From: Phycicoccus sp. M110.8
GTDB lineage: Bacteria; Actinomycetota; Actinomycetes; Actinomycetales; Dermatophilaceae
Direction: 5' to 3'
NCBI RefSeq assembly: GCF_032464895.1
Contig: NZ_JAWDIC010000003.1
Location: forward strand, 186,001-250,000
DNA length: 64,000 bases
Positions 55,193 to 63,229 of the stretch are shown here, piece after piece; within the stretch, counting starts at the first letter, position 1, and each line of letters opens with the position of its first letter. The notes below the pieces were generated by a model. That model saw only the letters and a list, made by a program, of their open reading frames with translations, made no database searches and had not been told where the DNA came from. A program made the translations under genes and the position numbers.

Positions 55193-55198
55193 ACGCTA
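55193..55198 (-). promoter_or_regulatory. -10 box of GNAT-Nudix gene, leaderless
   Basis: TAGCGT on the minus strand, 6 bases before ATG 55186. The plus-strand TATCGG (55197-55202) of the divergent rmuC region overlaps it by two bases. Confidence 0.4.
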
Positions 55199-55239
55199 TC
55201 GGTGGGTCCGTGTCGGTGGCAGGTGGCATGGTCGCCGCC

Positions 55240-56436
55240 ATGGAACTCGTGCTGACCCTCGCGGCCGGACTCGCCCTCGGAGCCGCCCTCGGCGCCTGGC
55301 TCGCCCGGTCGGCGGCTGCCGCCCGCGTGGCGTCCGCGAGCACCGAGGCCGAGCTGCTCCGCGAGCGCGTCGTCGACCTCGAGGCGACCGTGGCGGACGA
55401 CGCCCAGACGGCCGCGGCACTGGCTCCGTTGCGGGACGCCCTGCGCCGGGTCGAGCAGCAGGTGGGCGTCCTCGAGCGTGACCGCACGCAGCAGTACGCC
55501 GCCCTCGAGCAGACGATCGCCCAGGTGCAGGCGTCGACCAGCTCCCTCGACCGGCAGACCCAGAGCCTGGCCGGGTCGCTCAACGCCTCCACCGTGCGAG
55601 GCGCGTGGGGCGAGGTGCAGCTGCGCCGGGTGCTCGAGCACGCGGGTCTGCTCGCCCGCTGCGACTTCGACGAGCAGGTGAGCCGGGTCAGCCGGCACGC
55701 ACGCCAGGTGCGGCCCGACGTCGTCGTGCGGCTGCCCGGCGACAAGTTCCTCGTCGTCGACTCCAAGGCGCCGATGGTGGCGTTCCTCAAGGCCCAGGCC
55801 GACGACCTCGACGCGCAGGAGCGCACCCGGCTGCTGCGCGAGCACGCCACCCACCTCGCCTCGCACGTGCGCGGCCTCGCCGAGAAGGACTACTGGTCGG
55901 CGTTCGAGACCTCGCCCGAGATGGTGGTCTGCTTCGTCCCGAGCGAGGCCATGCTCTCCGCGGCCCTGGCGGCCGACCCGAGCCTGCACGAGACGGCGAT
56001 GGCCCGACGGGTCGTGCTCGTGGGGCCCGGGTCGCTGCTGGCCCTCCTGCGCACGGTGGCGTTCACCTGGCAGCAGGACGCCCTCACCGCCGGGGCCCGA
56101 GAGCTGATGGCGGTGGGGCGCGAGCTCTACGACCGGCTCGGCACGCTGGGCAGCCACGTCTCCCGGATGGGTGGCTCGCTGCAGCGCTCCGTCGAGGCGT
56201 ACAACCAGATGGTCGGCGCCCTGGAGTCTCGGGTCCTCGTGTCCGCCCGCCGGATGCACGCGCTGGGCGTGGTCGAGGACGAGCTGCCGGTCTCCTCGCC
56301 CGTCGAGGCGGGGCCGCGGGTCCTCACCGCGATGGAGCTCATCGAGGCCGCGACCGCCGAGGACGACCGCCCTCAGCTGGCCCTGGACGTCCCCGACGAG
56401 CGTCCGAGGTGGACCGGCAGGGAGTCGACCGCGTAG
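55240..56436 (+). CDS. rmuC: DNA recombination protein RmuC
   Basis: The 398-residue product has an N-terminal membrane helix (about 3-22), a coiled coil (about 25-105), and the RmuC domain (about 120-320) with GAWGEVQLRRVLE, DVVVRLPGDKFLVVDSKAP (nuclease-like D and K residues) and YWSAFETSPEMVVCFVP. RmuC limits short inverted-repeat recombination in E. coli. The start is uncertain: ATG 55240 fits the family, while ATG 55228 and GTG 55210 are in frame. Its 3' end overlaps the convergent P450 gene by 64 bases. Confidence 0.88.
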   Translation: MELVLTLAAGLALGAALGAWLARSAAAARVASASTEAELLRERVVDLEATVADDAQTAAALAPLRDALRRVEQQVGVLERDRTQQYAALEQTIAQVQASTSSLDRQTQSLAGSLNASTVRGAWGEVQLRRVLEHAGLLARCDFDEQVSRVSRHARQVRPDVVVRLPGDKFLVVDSKAPMVAFLKAQADDLDAQERTRLLREHATHLASHVRGLAEKDYWSAFETSPEMVVCFVPSEAMLSAALAADPSLHETAMARRVVLVGPGSLLALLRTVAFTWQQDALTAGARELMAVGRELYDRLGTLGSHVSRMGGSLQRSVEAYNQMVGALESRVLVSARRMHALGVVEDELPVSSPVEAGPRVLTAMELIEAATAEDDRPQLALDVPDERPRWTGRESTA

Positions 56437-57659
56437 ACGATCGACTGGTCGCGGAAGCGCAGGTCCGCCGGCTCCACGGCAAGGGCCAGTTCGGGGAACC
56501 GTCGTACCAGCCGGGGGAAGGCGGTGCGCAGCTCGAGCCGGGCCAGCTCGGCCCCGACGCAGCGGTGGAACCCGTGCCCGAAGGCCAGGTGCGGGGACGG
56601 CGGCCGGTGGGGGTCGAAGGTGTCGAGATCGGGACCGACGCGGGAGTCGCGGTCGGCCCGGCTGAGGGCAGCGATGACGACGTCGCCCTTGGCGATCCGG
56701 TGGCCGAAGAGGTCGACGTCCACCTTCGCGAATCGCGGGAAGGCGATCTGCACGACCGTGAGGTAGCGCAGCATCTCCTCCACGACCCGGTCGATGGCGC
56801 CGTCGTCGTCGCGGACGAGGTCGAAGTGGCGCCGGTCGCGCAGCAGCACGAGCGAGCCGAGGGCCAGCATGCTGGCGGTGGTCTCGTACCCACCGGTGAA
56901 GACGCCGTCGGCCAGGCCGGCGATCTCCTCGTCCGACACGTCGTCACCGAGGGCTGCGATGACCCGGCCGAGCAGGCCGTCCCCCGGCTCCCGGCGCTGG
57001 CGACGGGTGGCCTCCAGCAGGAACTCCTGGCTCTCGGAGATGGCGCCGAAGGCTGCCGACCCGCCGGAGGTCACGTCGAACCGGGCGTGGCTCAGGGCCC
57101 GGAACCGCTCACGGTCCTCCACGGGCAGCCCGAGCAGCTCGCAGATGACGAGGAACGGCACGGGGAAGGCGAACCGCTCGACGAGGTCGACGACCGGGCC
57201 GTCGGCCGCCATCGCGTCGAGCTGGGCGTCGACGATGGCCTCCACCCAGGGCGTGAGGCGCTCGATGCGGCGCATCGTGAACTCCGGGGTCAGCAGCGAG
57301 CGCAGCCGTGTGTGCTCGGGCGGGTCGGTGAAACCCAGCCCGCCGACCCGGGAGCCGGCCAGCCCGACGTAGGGCCGGATGTCGTTGCTGAAGCTCGCCT
57401 GGTCGGCGAGGACCGCCTTGGCCTCGGCGTGCCCCGAGACGAGCCAGATGTTCATCCCGAACATGTGCGCGAGGCGGTGGACCGGTTCGGGTGCGGTGCG
57501 CCCGAGCCGGGGGACGGGGTCGAGTTCGGTGCGGCGCAGCGGACGCAGCAGGCGGCGCGGGACGGCCTCGAGCGTGCTGAGGTCCACCGGTCCCCCACCG
57601 GTCGCACGCGCGACGAGCCGCCTCGTCATCCTGGTTCGCGCGTCAGCCAACCCGAGCAT
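56373..57659 (-). CDS. Cytochrome P450
   Basis: The 428-residue product is a soluble bacterial P450. Heme-ligand motif FGHGFHRCVG gives Cys367, the ExxR pair is E295-R298, and the I-helix oxygen-activation motif is GGYETT (256-261). The Thr is preceded by Glu, as in many bacterial members. No ferredoxin or ferredoxin reductase partner is adjacent; the nearest candidate is the seven-iron ferredoxin at 24284, which is far away. TACGTT lies 6 bases before ATG 57659 (57666-57671). The last 64 bases overlap the rmuC 3' end on the other strand. Confidence 0.93.
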   Translation of the reverse strand: MLGLADARTRMTRRLVARATGGGPVDLSTLEAVPRRLLRPLRRTELDPVPRLGRTAPEPVHRLAHMFGMNIWLVSGHAEAKAVLADQASFSNDIRPYVGLAGSRVGGLGFTDPPEHTRLRSLLTPEFTMRRIERLTPWVEAIVDAQLDAMAADGPVVDLVERFAFPVPFLVICELLGLPVEDRERFRALSHARFDVTSGGSAAFGAISESQEFLLEATRRQRREPGDGLLGRVIAALGDDVSDEEIAGLADGVFTGGYETTASMLALGSLVLLRDRRHFDLVRDDDGAIDRVVEEMLRYLTVVQIAFPRFAKVDVDLFGHRIAKGDVVIAALSRADRDSRVGPDLDTFDPHRPPSPHLAFGHGFHRCVGAELARLELRTAFPRLVRRFPELALAVEPADLRFRDQSIVYAVDSLPVHLGRSSGTSRAS

Positions 57660-57665
57660 GGTCAA

Positions 57666-57671
57666 AACGTA
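57666..57671 (-). promoter_or_regulatory. -10 box of P450 gene, leaderless
   Basis: TACGTT on the minus strand, 6 bases before ATG 57659. TTG 57665 is thereby unlikely as start. Confidence 0.4.
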
Positions 57672-57779
57672 CCGGCGGGCGGGCCGGTCGACGGGGCACT
57701 TCGCCGAGGTGGAGGTCAGGCGGCGCGTCGCCGCGGCGCGCCCACCCGCCCAGGACGACGGCGAGGCACACCGGAGGCC

Positions 57780-58793
57780 TCAGTGCAGCGAGCCGGCTTC
57801 CTCGAACGCGCCGTCGTGGCGCATCTTGTCGCTCATGCCGTTGGCCTTGAGGTCGCGCCGGATCTCGTTCGGCAGCGCGAACAGCAGGCTCTCCTCGGCC
57901 GCGACGACCGGCTGCACGTCGGCGTAACCGCGGTCGGCCAGGAAGGACAGCACGTCCCGGACGAGGACCTCGGGCACCGAAGCCCCGGAGGTGACACCCA
58001 CGGTGGTGACCCCGGCGAGCCACGCCTCGTCGATCTCCTCGGCGTAGTCGACGAGGTGCCCGGCGCGCGAGCCGTGCTCGAGGGCCACCTCGACGAGCCG
58101 CACGGAGTTGGACGAGTTGCGCGAGCCGACCACGATCATCAGGTCGCAGTCGGGCGCCATCTGCTTCACGGCCAGCTGGCGGTTCTGCGTGGCGTAGCAG
58201 ATGTCGTCGCTCGGCGGGTCCTGCAGCGCCGGGAACCGCTCGCGCAGCCTGCGCACGGTCTCCATCGTCTCGTCCACCGACAGGGTGGTCTGGGAGAGCC
58301 AGACGACCTTCTCGGGGTCGCGCACGGTCACGTTGGCGACGTCGTCGGGCCCGTCGACGAGGGTGATGTGCTCCGGCGCCTCGCCCGAGGTCCCGACGAC
58401 CTCCTCGTGCCCCTCGTGACCGATGAGCAGGATGTCGAAGTCCGCGTCGGCGAACCGGACCGCCTCGCGGTGCACCTTGGTGACCAGAGGGCAGGTCGCG
58501 TCGATCGTCCGCAGGCTCAGCGCCTTGGCCTCCTCGTGGACGACGGGCGCCACGCCGTGGGCGGAGAAGATGACGGTGGCGCCCTCGGGCACCTCGTCGG
58601 TCTCCTCGACGAAGATGGCACCCCGCTTCTCCAGCGTGGTGACCACGTGCTTGTTGTGCACGATCTGCTTGCGGACGTAGACGGGCGGCCCGTACAGCTC
58701 CAGCGCCTTCTCGACCGTCACGACGGCCCGGTCGACGCCCGCGCAGTACCCCCGCGGGGCGGCCAGCAGCACTCGCTTGGTCGGTTCGCTCAT
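57780..58793 (-). CDS. ispH: 4-hydroxy-3-methylbut-2-enyl diphosphate reductase
   Basis: The 337-residue product is the last enzyme of the MEP isoprenoid pathway, an Fe-S protein that makes IPP and DMAPP. The three cluster cysteines lie in [11 protein letters not shown] (C17), [11 protein letters not shown], and [11 protein letters not shown]; active-site residues show in FSAHGVAP and [13 protein letters not shown] 58793 is preceded by TACGAT at 6 bases (58800-58805). It faces away from xseA across a 200-base region with three tandem repeats. Synteny with xseAB and ychF is as in M. tuberculosis lytB2 (Rv1110, from memory). Confidence 0.95.
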   Translation of the reverse strand: MSEPTKRVLLAAPRGYCAGVDRAVVTVEKALELYGPPVYVRKQIVHNKHVVTTLEKRGAIFVEETDEVPEGATVIFSAHGVAPVVHEEAKALSLRTIDATCPLVTKVHREAVRFADADFDILLIGHEGHEEVVGTSGEAPEHITLVDGPDDVANVTVRDPEKVVWLSQTTLSVDETMETVRRLRERFPALQDPPSDDICYATQNRQLAVKQMAPDCDLMIVVGSRNSSNSVRLVEVALEHGSRAGHLVDYAEEIDEAWLAGVTTVGVTSGASVPEVLVRDVLSFLADRGYADVQPVVAAEESLLFALPNEIRRDLKANGMSDKMRHDGAFEEAGSLH

Positions 58794-58799
58794 GCCCCC

Positions 58800-58805
58800 A
58801 TCGTA
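58800..58805 (-). promoter_or_regulatory. -10 box of ispH, leaderless
   Basis: TACGAT on the minus strand, 6 bases from ATG 58793. Tandem repeats begin 44 bases further upstream. Confidence 0.4.
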
Positions 58806-58848
58806 GGTCGGGCACCGAACCCGGCCCGAACCGCCGTCCTTCCGCCTC

Positions 58849-58946
58849 CGAGATCTGGGACTTCGGCGCCAAAAGGCCCCCCGGCACCCGAGGTCTGGGA
58901 CTTCGGCGCAAAAAGCCCCCGGCACCCGGGGTCTGGGACTTCGGCA
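58849..58946. repeat. Three tandem repeats in ispH-xseA intergenic region
   Basis: Units start at 58849, 58889 and 58927 (lengths about 40, 38 and a 20-base partial). Each begins with a CGAGGTCTGGGAC-like core followed by TTCGGC; the first two continue with a short A-run, a C-run and GGCACCC. They occupy the upstream region of both divergent genes. Confidence 0.85.
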
Positions 58947-58983
58947 CGTGTGTGGTGGGCACCCCCACGTCGGCGCAGCCTCC

Positions 58984-58989
58984 TAGAGT
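58984..58989 (+). promoter_or_regulatory. -10 box of xseA, leaderless
   Basis: TAGAGT followed by 7 bases and GTG 58997. Confidence 0.45.
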
Positions 58990-58996
58990 TGGCGGC

Positions 58997-60247
58997 GTGA
59001 GCAGCCCCGCCCAGCGCGCCCCGCTGCCGGACCGTGCCGCCGACACCTCCCCCGAGCAGCCGTGGCCGGTGCGCCTGCTCAGCATGAAGATCGCCGAGTA
59101 CGTCGAGAAGATGTCGGTCCTGTGGGTCGAGGGCCAGGTCGTCCAGCTCACCCGTCGTCCCGGAGCGCGCACGGCATACCTCACCCTGCGCGACCCGGAC
59201 GTCGACATGTCCCTCTCGGTCGCCATCCAGGTCAACGCGCTCGACGCCATGCCGACGCCGCTCAGCCAGGGCGCCCGGGTCGTGCTGCAGGCCAAGCCGG
59301 TGTTCTGGACCCAGCGCGGCTCGCTCATGCTCGACGCCCGGCAGATCCGGCCGGTCGGCGTCGGCGAGCTGCTCGCCCGGGTCGAGCACCTCAAGCAGCT
59401 GCTGGCGTCCGAGGGCGTCTTCGACCCCGAGCGAAAGAAGCCCCTGCCGTTCCTGCCCCGGACGGTCGGCCTCGTCTGTGGGCGCGCGAGCGCGGCCGAG
59501 AAGGACGTCGTCGAGAACGCCCGGCGCCGCTGGCCGTCGGTCCGGTTCGCCATCCGCGAGGTCGCGGTCCAGGGCCCCACGGCCGTCCAGGAGGTCACGG
59601 CGGCCCTCGCGGAGCTCGATGCCGACCCTGAGGTCGACGTCGTCGTCATCGCGCGGGGTGGTGGGTCGGTCGAGGACCTGCTGCCGTTCAGCAACGAGGC
59701 GCTCGTCCGCGCCGTCGCCGCCGCCCGGACCCCGGTCGTCTCCGCGATCGGCCACGACGTCGACACCCCGCTGCTCGACCACGTCGCGGACTGGCGGGCC
59801 TCCACCCCGACGGACGCCGGCAAGCGGGTGGTCCCCGACGCGCACGCCGAGCGCGAGGGCGTGCGGCAGGCGGCCGAGCGTGCCCGTGGCGCCCTGCGGC
59901 GGCGCGTCGAGGCGGAGCGACGGCACCTCGTGGCGGTACGTTCGCGGCCCGTGATGGCCGACCCGTCCGCCATGCTCGAGGTGCGCCGCCGCGAGCTCGA
60001 CGCGCTCCGCGACCGCGCCCGCCACCGGGTCCTGGCCGCCGTGCACCGGGCGAGCGACCAGGTGGGTCACCTCCGGGCGCAGGTGCGCGCCCTGTCGCCG
60101 CAGTCCACCCTCGAGCGGGGGTATGCCGTGGTGCAGCACCGCGACGGCCGCGTGGTGCTCGACCAGGCCGAGCTCGAGGTGGACGAGCTGCTGCGAGTGC
60201 GGGTGGCGCGAGGGGACTTCGGCGTCCGCGTCGCCGGGCTGTCCTAG
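58997..60247 (+). CDS. xseA: Exodeoxyribonuclease VII large subunit
   Basis: The 416-residue product degrades single-stranded DNA from both ends together with XseB. An OB-fold domain (about 25-125; VEGQVVQLTRR, MSLSVAIQVN) precedes the catalytic part with RTVGLVCGRASAAEKDV and DVVVIARGGGSVEDLLPF, followed by a coiled coil and the closing LERGYAVV segment. The GTG start at 58997 is supported by TAGAGT 7 bases upstream. Its TAG stop is part of the predicted -10 box of xseB, so the small subunit may have its own leaderless transcript. Confidence 0.94.
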   Translation: MSSPAQRAPLPDRAADTSPEQPWPVRLLSMKIAEYVEKMSVLWVEGQVVQLTRRPGARTAYLTLRDPDVDMSLSVAIQVNALDAMPTPLSQGARVVLQAKPVFWTQRGSLMLDARQIRPVGVGELLARVEHLKQLLASEGVFDPERKKPLPFLPRTVGLVCGRASAAEKDVVENARRRWPSVRFAIREVAVQGPTAVQEVTAALAELDADPEVDVVVIARGGGSVEDLLPFSNEALVRAVAAARTPVVSAIGHDVDTPLLDHVADWRASTPTDAGKRVVPDAHAEREGVRQAAERARGALRRRVEAERRHLVAVRSRPVMADPSAMLEVRRRELDALRDRARHRVLAAVHRASDQVGHLRAQVRALSPQSTLERGYAVVQHRDGRVVLDQAELEVDELLRVRVARGDFGVRVAGLS

Positions 60248-60250
60248 GGT
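60245..60250 (+). promoter_or_regulatory. -10 box of xseB, leaderless, made of the xseA stop
   Basis: TAGGGT begins with the TAG stop of xseA and is 7 bases from ATG 60258. Confidence 0.4.
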
Positions 60251-60257
60251 TGCCGCC

Positions 60258-60521
60258 ATGGCCAGGAGCGAGAAGGCAGCAGCACCGGCGGACGACACCT
60301 CGACGCAGCAGGAGTTCCCCGACGTCGCCGAGCTGTCCTACGAGGACGCACGGGACGAGCTGATCTCGATCGTCGCCCAGCTCGAGGGCGGCCAGAGCGG
60401 CCTCGAGGAGAGCATGCGGCTGTGGCGTCGGGGCGAGGCGCTGGCCGCCCACTGCAGCACCTGGCTCGACGGTGCGGAGTCCGCACTGGCGGAGGCCGAC
60501 GAGGCGCGCTCCGGCGACTGA
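60258..60521 (+). CDS. xseB: Exodeoxyribonuclease VII small subunit
   Basis: The 87-residue product has the XseB helical hairpin: LSYEDARDELISIVAQLEGGQSGLEESMRLWRRGEALA followed by the second helix. Several copies coat each XseA. The first 22 residues are extra and look disordered. It lies 10 bases after xseA and has its own -10 box candidate, so the small subunit could be supplied in excess, as the enzyme needs. Confidence 0.92.
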   Translation: MARSEKAAAPADDTSTQQEFPDVAELSYEDARDELISIVAQLEGGQSGLEESMRLWRRGEALAAHCSTWLDGAESALAEADEARSGD

Positions 60522-60564
60522 CGTCCGGCCGCGCGTCAGCCCGGCTCGCGGACCTGGCTCTGGG

Positions 60565-61125
60565 TCAGCCCTGGCCCGAGAAAGGCTGGAGCGCCTCGGC
60601 GAAGGTCGACAGCTCGTCGAACGAGCCGGTCCCGGTCACGATGGTCGTGAGCTGCCCGGGCGACTCGGCCTTGTGCACCAGGCTGTTCTGCACCTTGCCG
60701 CTGCGCACGTAGGTGCCCCAGGTGAGGCCGCCGACCTGGGTCTGCCCCGTCTCGCGGGCACGGTTGGTCTGCGCCGCCAGCCAGCCGGCGGTGGCGTCCT
60801 TCGTCTGCTCGATCGCGACGTAGTTGCCGGTGGGTGACTGGTACCCGGCGTGCCAGGTCATCAGGCCGTCGGTCGAGCGCACGTAGCGGACGCTCGTGGC
60901 CTTCCATCCCTGCGGCAGGCCCTGGGGCGCCTCGATCGGCCACTTCGTGTCCGCAGCGACCTGGGTGGCGACCGACGCCACGTCGACCGGGGGCTGGCTG
61001 ACCTGGTTGACCCGCGGCACGACGGCGATGAGCACCGCGACGATCGCACCGACGACGAGCATCGAACGGATCATGTTCGCCACGGACCCGTTGGCGTAGG
61101 AACTGCGGGGGGCGGGGGTGCTCAC
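60565..61125 (-). CDS. DUF4245-like membrane-anchored protein
   Basis: The 186-residue product has a short cytoplasmic lead, one membrane helix (about 24-42, [15 protein letters not shown]), and an outer beta-rich domain with [12 protein letters not shown] and [12 protein letters not shown]. It matches DUF4245 proteins next to glpX (Rv1100 from memory), function unknown. GTG 61125 is preceded by GACGAT at 6 bases (61132-61137). It is divergent from glpX and convergent with xseB. Confidence 0.8.
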   Translation of the reverse strand: MSTPAPRSSYANGSVANMIRSMLVVGAIVAVLIAVVPRVNQVSQPPVDVASVATQVAADTKWPIEAPQGLPQGWKATSVRYVRSTDGLMTWHAGYQSPTGNYVAIEQTKDATAGWLAAQTNRARETGQTQVGGLTWGTYVRSGKVQNSLVHKAESPGQLTTIVTGTGSFDELSTFAEALQPFSGQG

Positions 61126-61131
61126 GGGACC

Positions 61132-61137
61132 ATCGTC
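61132..61137 (-). promoter_or_regulatory. -10 box of DUF4245 gene
   Basis: GACGAT on the minus strand, 6 bases from GTG 61125; the first T of the consensus is missing. Confidence 0.3.
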
Positions 61138-61178
61138 CCTGACGCGGACCGCCCGGCGCCAACCGCCCCGGGCCCCGA

Positions 61179-61184
61179 TAGGCT
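61179..61184 (+). promoter_or_regulatory. -10 box of glpX
   Basis: TAGGCT predicts a transcript with about 30 bases of leader that carries the AAGGA ribosome-binding site before ATG 61223. In contrast to most operon heads here it is not leaderless. Confidence 0.35.
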
Positions 61185-61222
61185 CGGTGGCACTTCCCCG
61201 ACGCCGCGTGAAGGATCGATGC

Positions 61223-62266
61223 ATGTCCGAGCAGCACCTGCCCTCGTCCCTTCGTGTGGGTGGGGAGGCGCCGGACCGGAACCTCGCCCTCGAGCTGGTC
61301 CGGGTCACCGAGGCCGCCGCCATGGCCGCCGGCCGCTGGGTCGGCAGGGGTGACAAGAACGGCGCCGACGGTGCGGCCGTGGAGGCCATGCGCACCCTGA
61401 TCTCGACCGTCTCCATGAAGGGCGTCGTCGTCATCGGCGAGGGCGAGAAGGACGACGCGCCCATGCTCTTCAACGGCGAGGAGGTCGGCGACGGCAACGG
61501 GCCGGAGTGCGATGTCGCGGTCGACCCCATCGACGGCACCACCCTCACGGCCAAGGGCCAGTCGAACGCCGTGTCCGTCCTGGCGGTCGCCGAGCGGGGC
61601 GCGATGTACGACCCGAGCGCGGTCTTCTACATGGACAAGCTGGTCACGGGCCCGGAGGCGGCCGACGTCGTCGACATCCGGCTGCCCGTCGCCGAGAACG
61701 TCAAGCGCATCGCCCGCGCCAAGAAGGAGGGCGTCGAGGACGTCACGGTCGTCATGCTCGACCGGCCCCGCCACGAGAAGCTGGCCCAGGAGGTGCGCGA
61801 GGCCGGCGCCCGCCTGCGGTTCATCTCCGACGGCGACGTCGCCGGCGCGATCATGGCCGCCCGGGACGACACCGGCATCGACCTCCTGCTCGGCATCGGT
61901 GGCACGCCGGAGGGCATCATCACGGCCTGCGCCATCAAGTGCCTCGGCGGCGTCATCCAGGGCCGGTTGTGGCCCACCGACGACGAGGAGCGACAGCGGG
62001 CCGTCGACGCGGGGCACGACCTCGACCGGGTCCTGTCCACGGACGACCTGGTCAGCGGTGAGAACTGCTTCTTCGTCGCCACCGGCATCACCGACGGCGA
62101 GCTGCTGCGCGGCGTCCGCTACCGCGCGGGTGGCATGACCACCCACTCCCTCGTCATGCGGTCGAAGTCCGGGACGATCCGCATCATCGAGAGCCACCAC
62201 CAGCTCGCGAAGCTGCGCGCCTACTCTGCCATCGACTTCGAGGGCGCCGCGGCAGGTCGGGCATGA
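61223..62266 (+). CDS. glpX: Fructose-1,6-bisphosphatase, class II
   Basis: The 347-residue product is the gluconeogenic class II FBPase. Metal-binding motifs are [11 protein letters not shown] and [12 protein letters not shown], with GIGGTPEGI near the active site. In M. tuberculosis GlpX (Rv1099c) is the main FBPase and sits next to fumarase, as here. ATG 61223 has AAGGA 9 bases upstream. The stop overlaps the sugar kinase start (ATGA, 62263-62266), so the two are coupled. Confidence 0.95.
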   Translation: MSEQHLPSSLRVGGEAPDRNLALELVRVTEAAAMAAGRWVGRGDKNGADGAAVEAMRTLISTVSMKGVVVIGEGEKDDAPMLFNGEEVGDGNGPECDVAVDPIDGTTLTAKGQSNAVSVLAVAERGAMYDPSAVFYMDKLVTGPEAADVVDIRLPVAENVKRIARAKKEGVEDVTVVMLDRPRHEKLAQEVREAGARLRFISDGDVAGAIMAARDDTGIDLLLGIGGTPEGIITACAIKCLGGVIQGRLWPTDDEERQRAVDAGHDLDRVLSTDDLVSGENCFFVATGITDGELLRGVRYRAGGMTTHSLVMRSKSGTIRIIESHHQLAKLRAYSAIDFEGAAAGRA

Positions 62267-63180
62267 ACCCGCGGCTGCTGGTCGTCGGGGAGGCCCTCGT
62301 CGACATCGTCGTCGACGGCAGCGGCGAGCCGGTCGAGCACGTCGGCGGCAGCCCCGCCAACGTCGCCGTCGGCCTGGCCCGGCTCGACCACCCCGTCGAC
62401 TTCGCCTGCTGGATCGGCCACGACGAGCGCGGCGAGCGGATCGCGTCCCACCTGCGCCGCCACGGCGTCACGGTCCTGCCCGAGAGCTTCGGCGAGGACC
62501 GGACGTCCACGGCCGTGGCGACACTCGACGCGACCGGCGCTGCGACCTACGAGTTCGACCTGCACTGGAACCTCCCGTCCGTCCCGCTCCCCAGCGGCAC
62601 CGGCCACCTCCACACCGGGTCGATCGGCACGGTTCTCGAGCCCGGCGCCGCCTCGGTGACCGAGCTGATGCGCGCGGTCCGTGAGGTCGGCACGACCTCC
62701 TACGACCCGAACATCCGGCCCAGCATCATGGGCGGCCTCGACGCCGTCCGGGTGCGGGTCGAGGAGCTCGTCGCCCTCAGCGACGTGGTCAAGGCGAGCG
62801 AGGACGACCTGGAGCTGCTCTACCCCGGTCGCACCCCCGACGAGGTCATGGCGCACTGGGTGTCCCTCGGCGCCCTGCTCGCCCTGGTGACGCTGGGCGC
62901 CGACGGCGTTGCCTTCCGCGTCGCCTCCGGCGAGGAGGTCGAGCGCGTGCCCGCCGTGGCCGAGCACGTCGTCGACACGGTGGGCGCCGGCGACTCGTTC
63001 ATGGCCGGCCTGGTGTCCGGGCTGGTGGTCGGCGGGCTGCTCGGCGACCCCGGTGCCCGCGAGCGGCTGCGGCGCGCGACACTGGAGGACGTGCGGCCCG
63101 CCGTGGAGCGCGGCGAGGCCACCAGTGGTGTGACGGTCGGACGGGCCGGCGCCTACGCGCCCAGCCTCGACGAGCTGTGA
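62263..63180 (+). CDS. PfkB-family sugar kinase
   Basis: The 305-residue product has both PfkB signatures: [14 protein letters not shown] near residue 28 and [13 protein letters not shown] near residue 240 with the catalytic Asp. The pattern resembles fructokinase/ribokinase more than phosphofructokinase. Coupling to glpX (4-base overlap) suggests a sugar whose phosphate feeds the fructose-phosphate pool; fructose is a plausible substrate but is not proven. Confidence 0.88.
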   Translation: MNPRLLVVGEALVDIVVDGSGEPVEHVGGSPANVAVGLARLDHPVDFACWIGHDERGERIASHLRRHGVTVLPESFGEDRTSTAVATLDATGAATYEFDLHWNLPSVPLPSGTGHLHTGSIGTVLEPGAASVTELMRAVREVGTTSYDPNIRPSIMGGLDAVRVRVEELVALSDVVKASEDDLELLYPGRTPDEVMAHWVSLGALLALVTLGADGVAFRVASGEEVERVPAVAEHVVDTVGAGDSFMAGLVSGLVVGGLLGDPGARERLRRATLEDVRPAVERGEATSGVTVGRAGAYAPSLDEL

Positions 63181-63229
63181 CCCGCGCGGCCAGCGCCGCA
63201 CGCGACGACGAAGGAGCACCGAGCAGACC

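Noticed and set aside
58849-58946. CRISPR array
   Set aside because: Only three units, spacers of the same sequence as each other, and no cas genes nearby; they are simple tandem repeats.
55605-59000. 1131-codon plus-strand frame spanning rmuC, P450 and ispH
   Set aside because: It runs through three clear genes in other frames, has low-complexity composition and no domain; a shadow frame.
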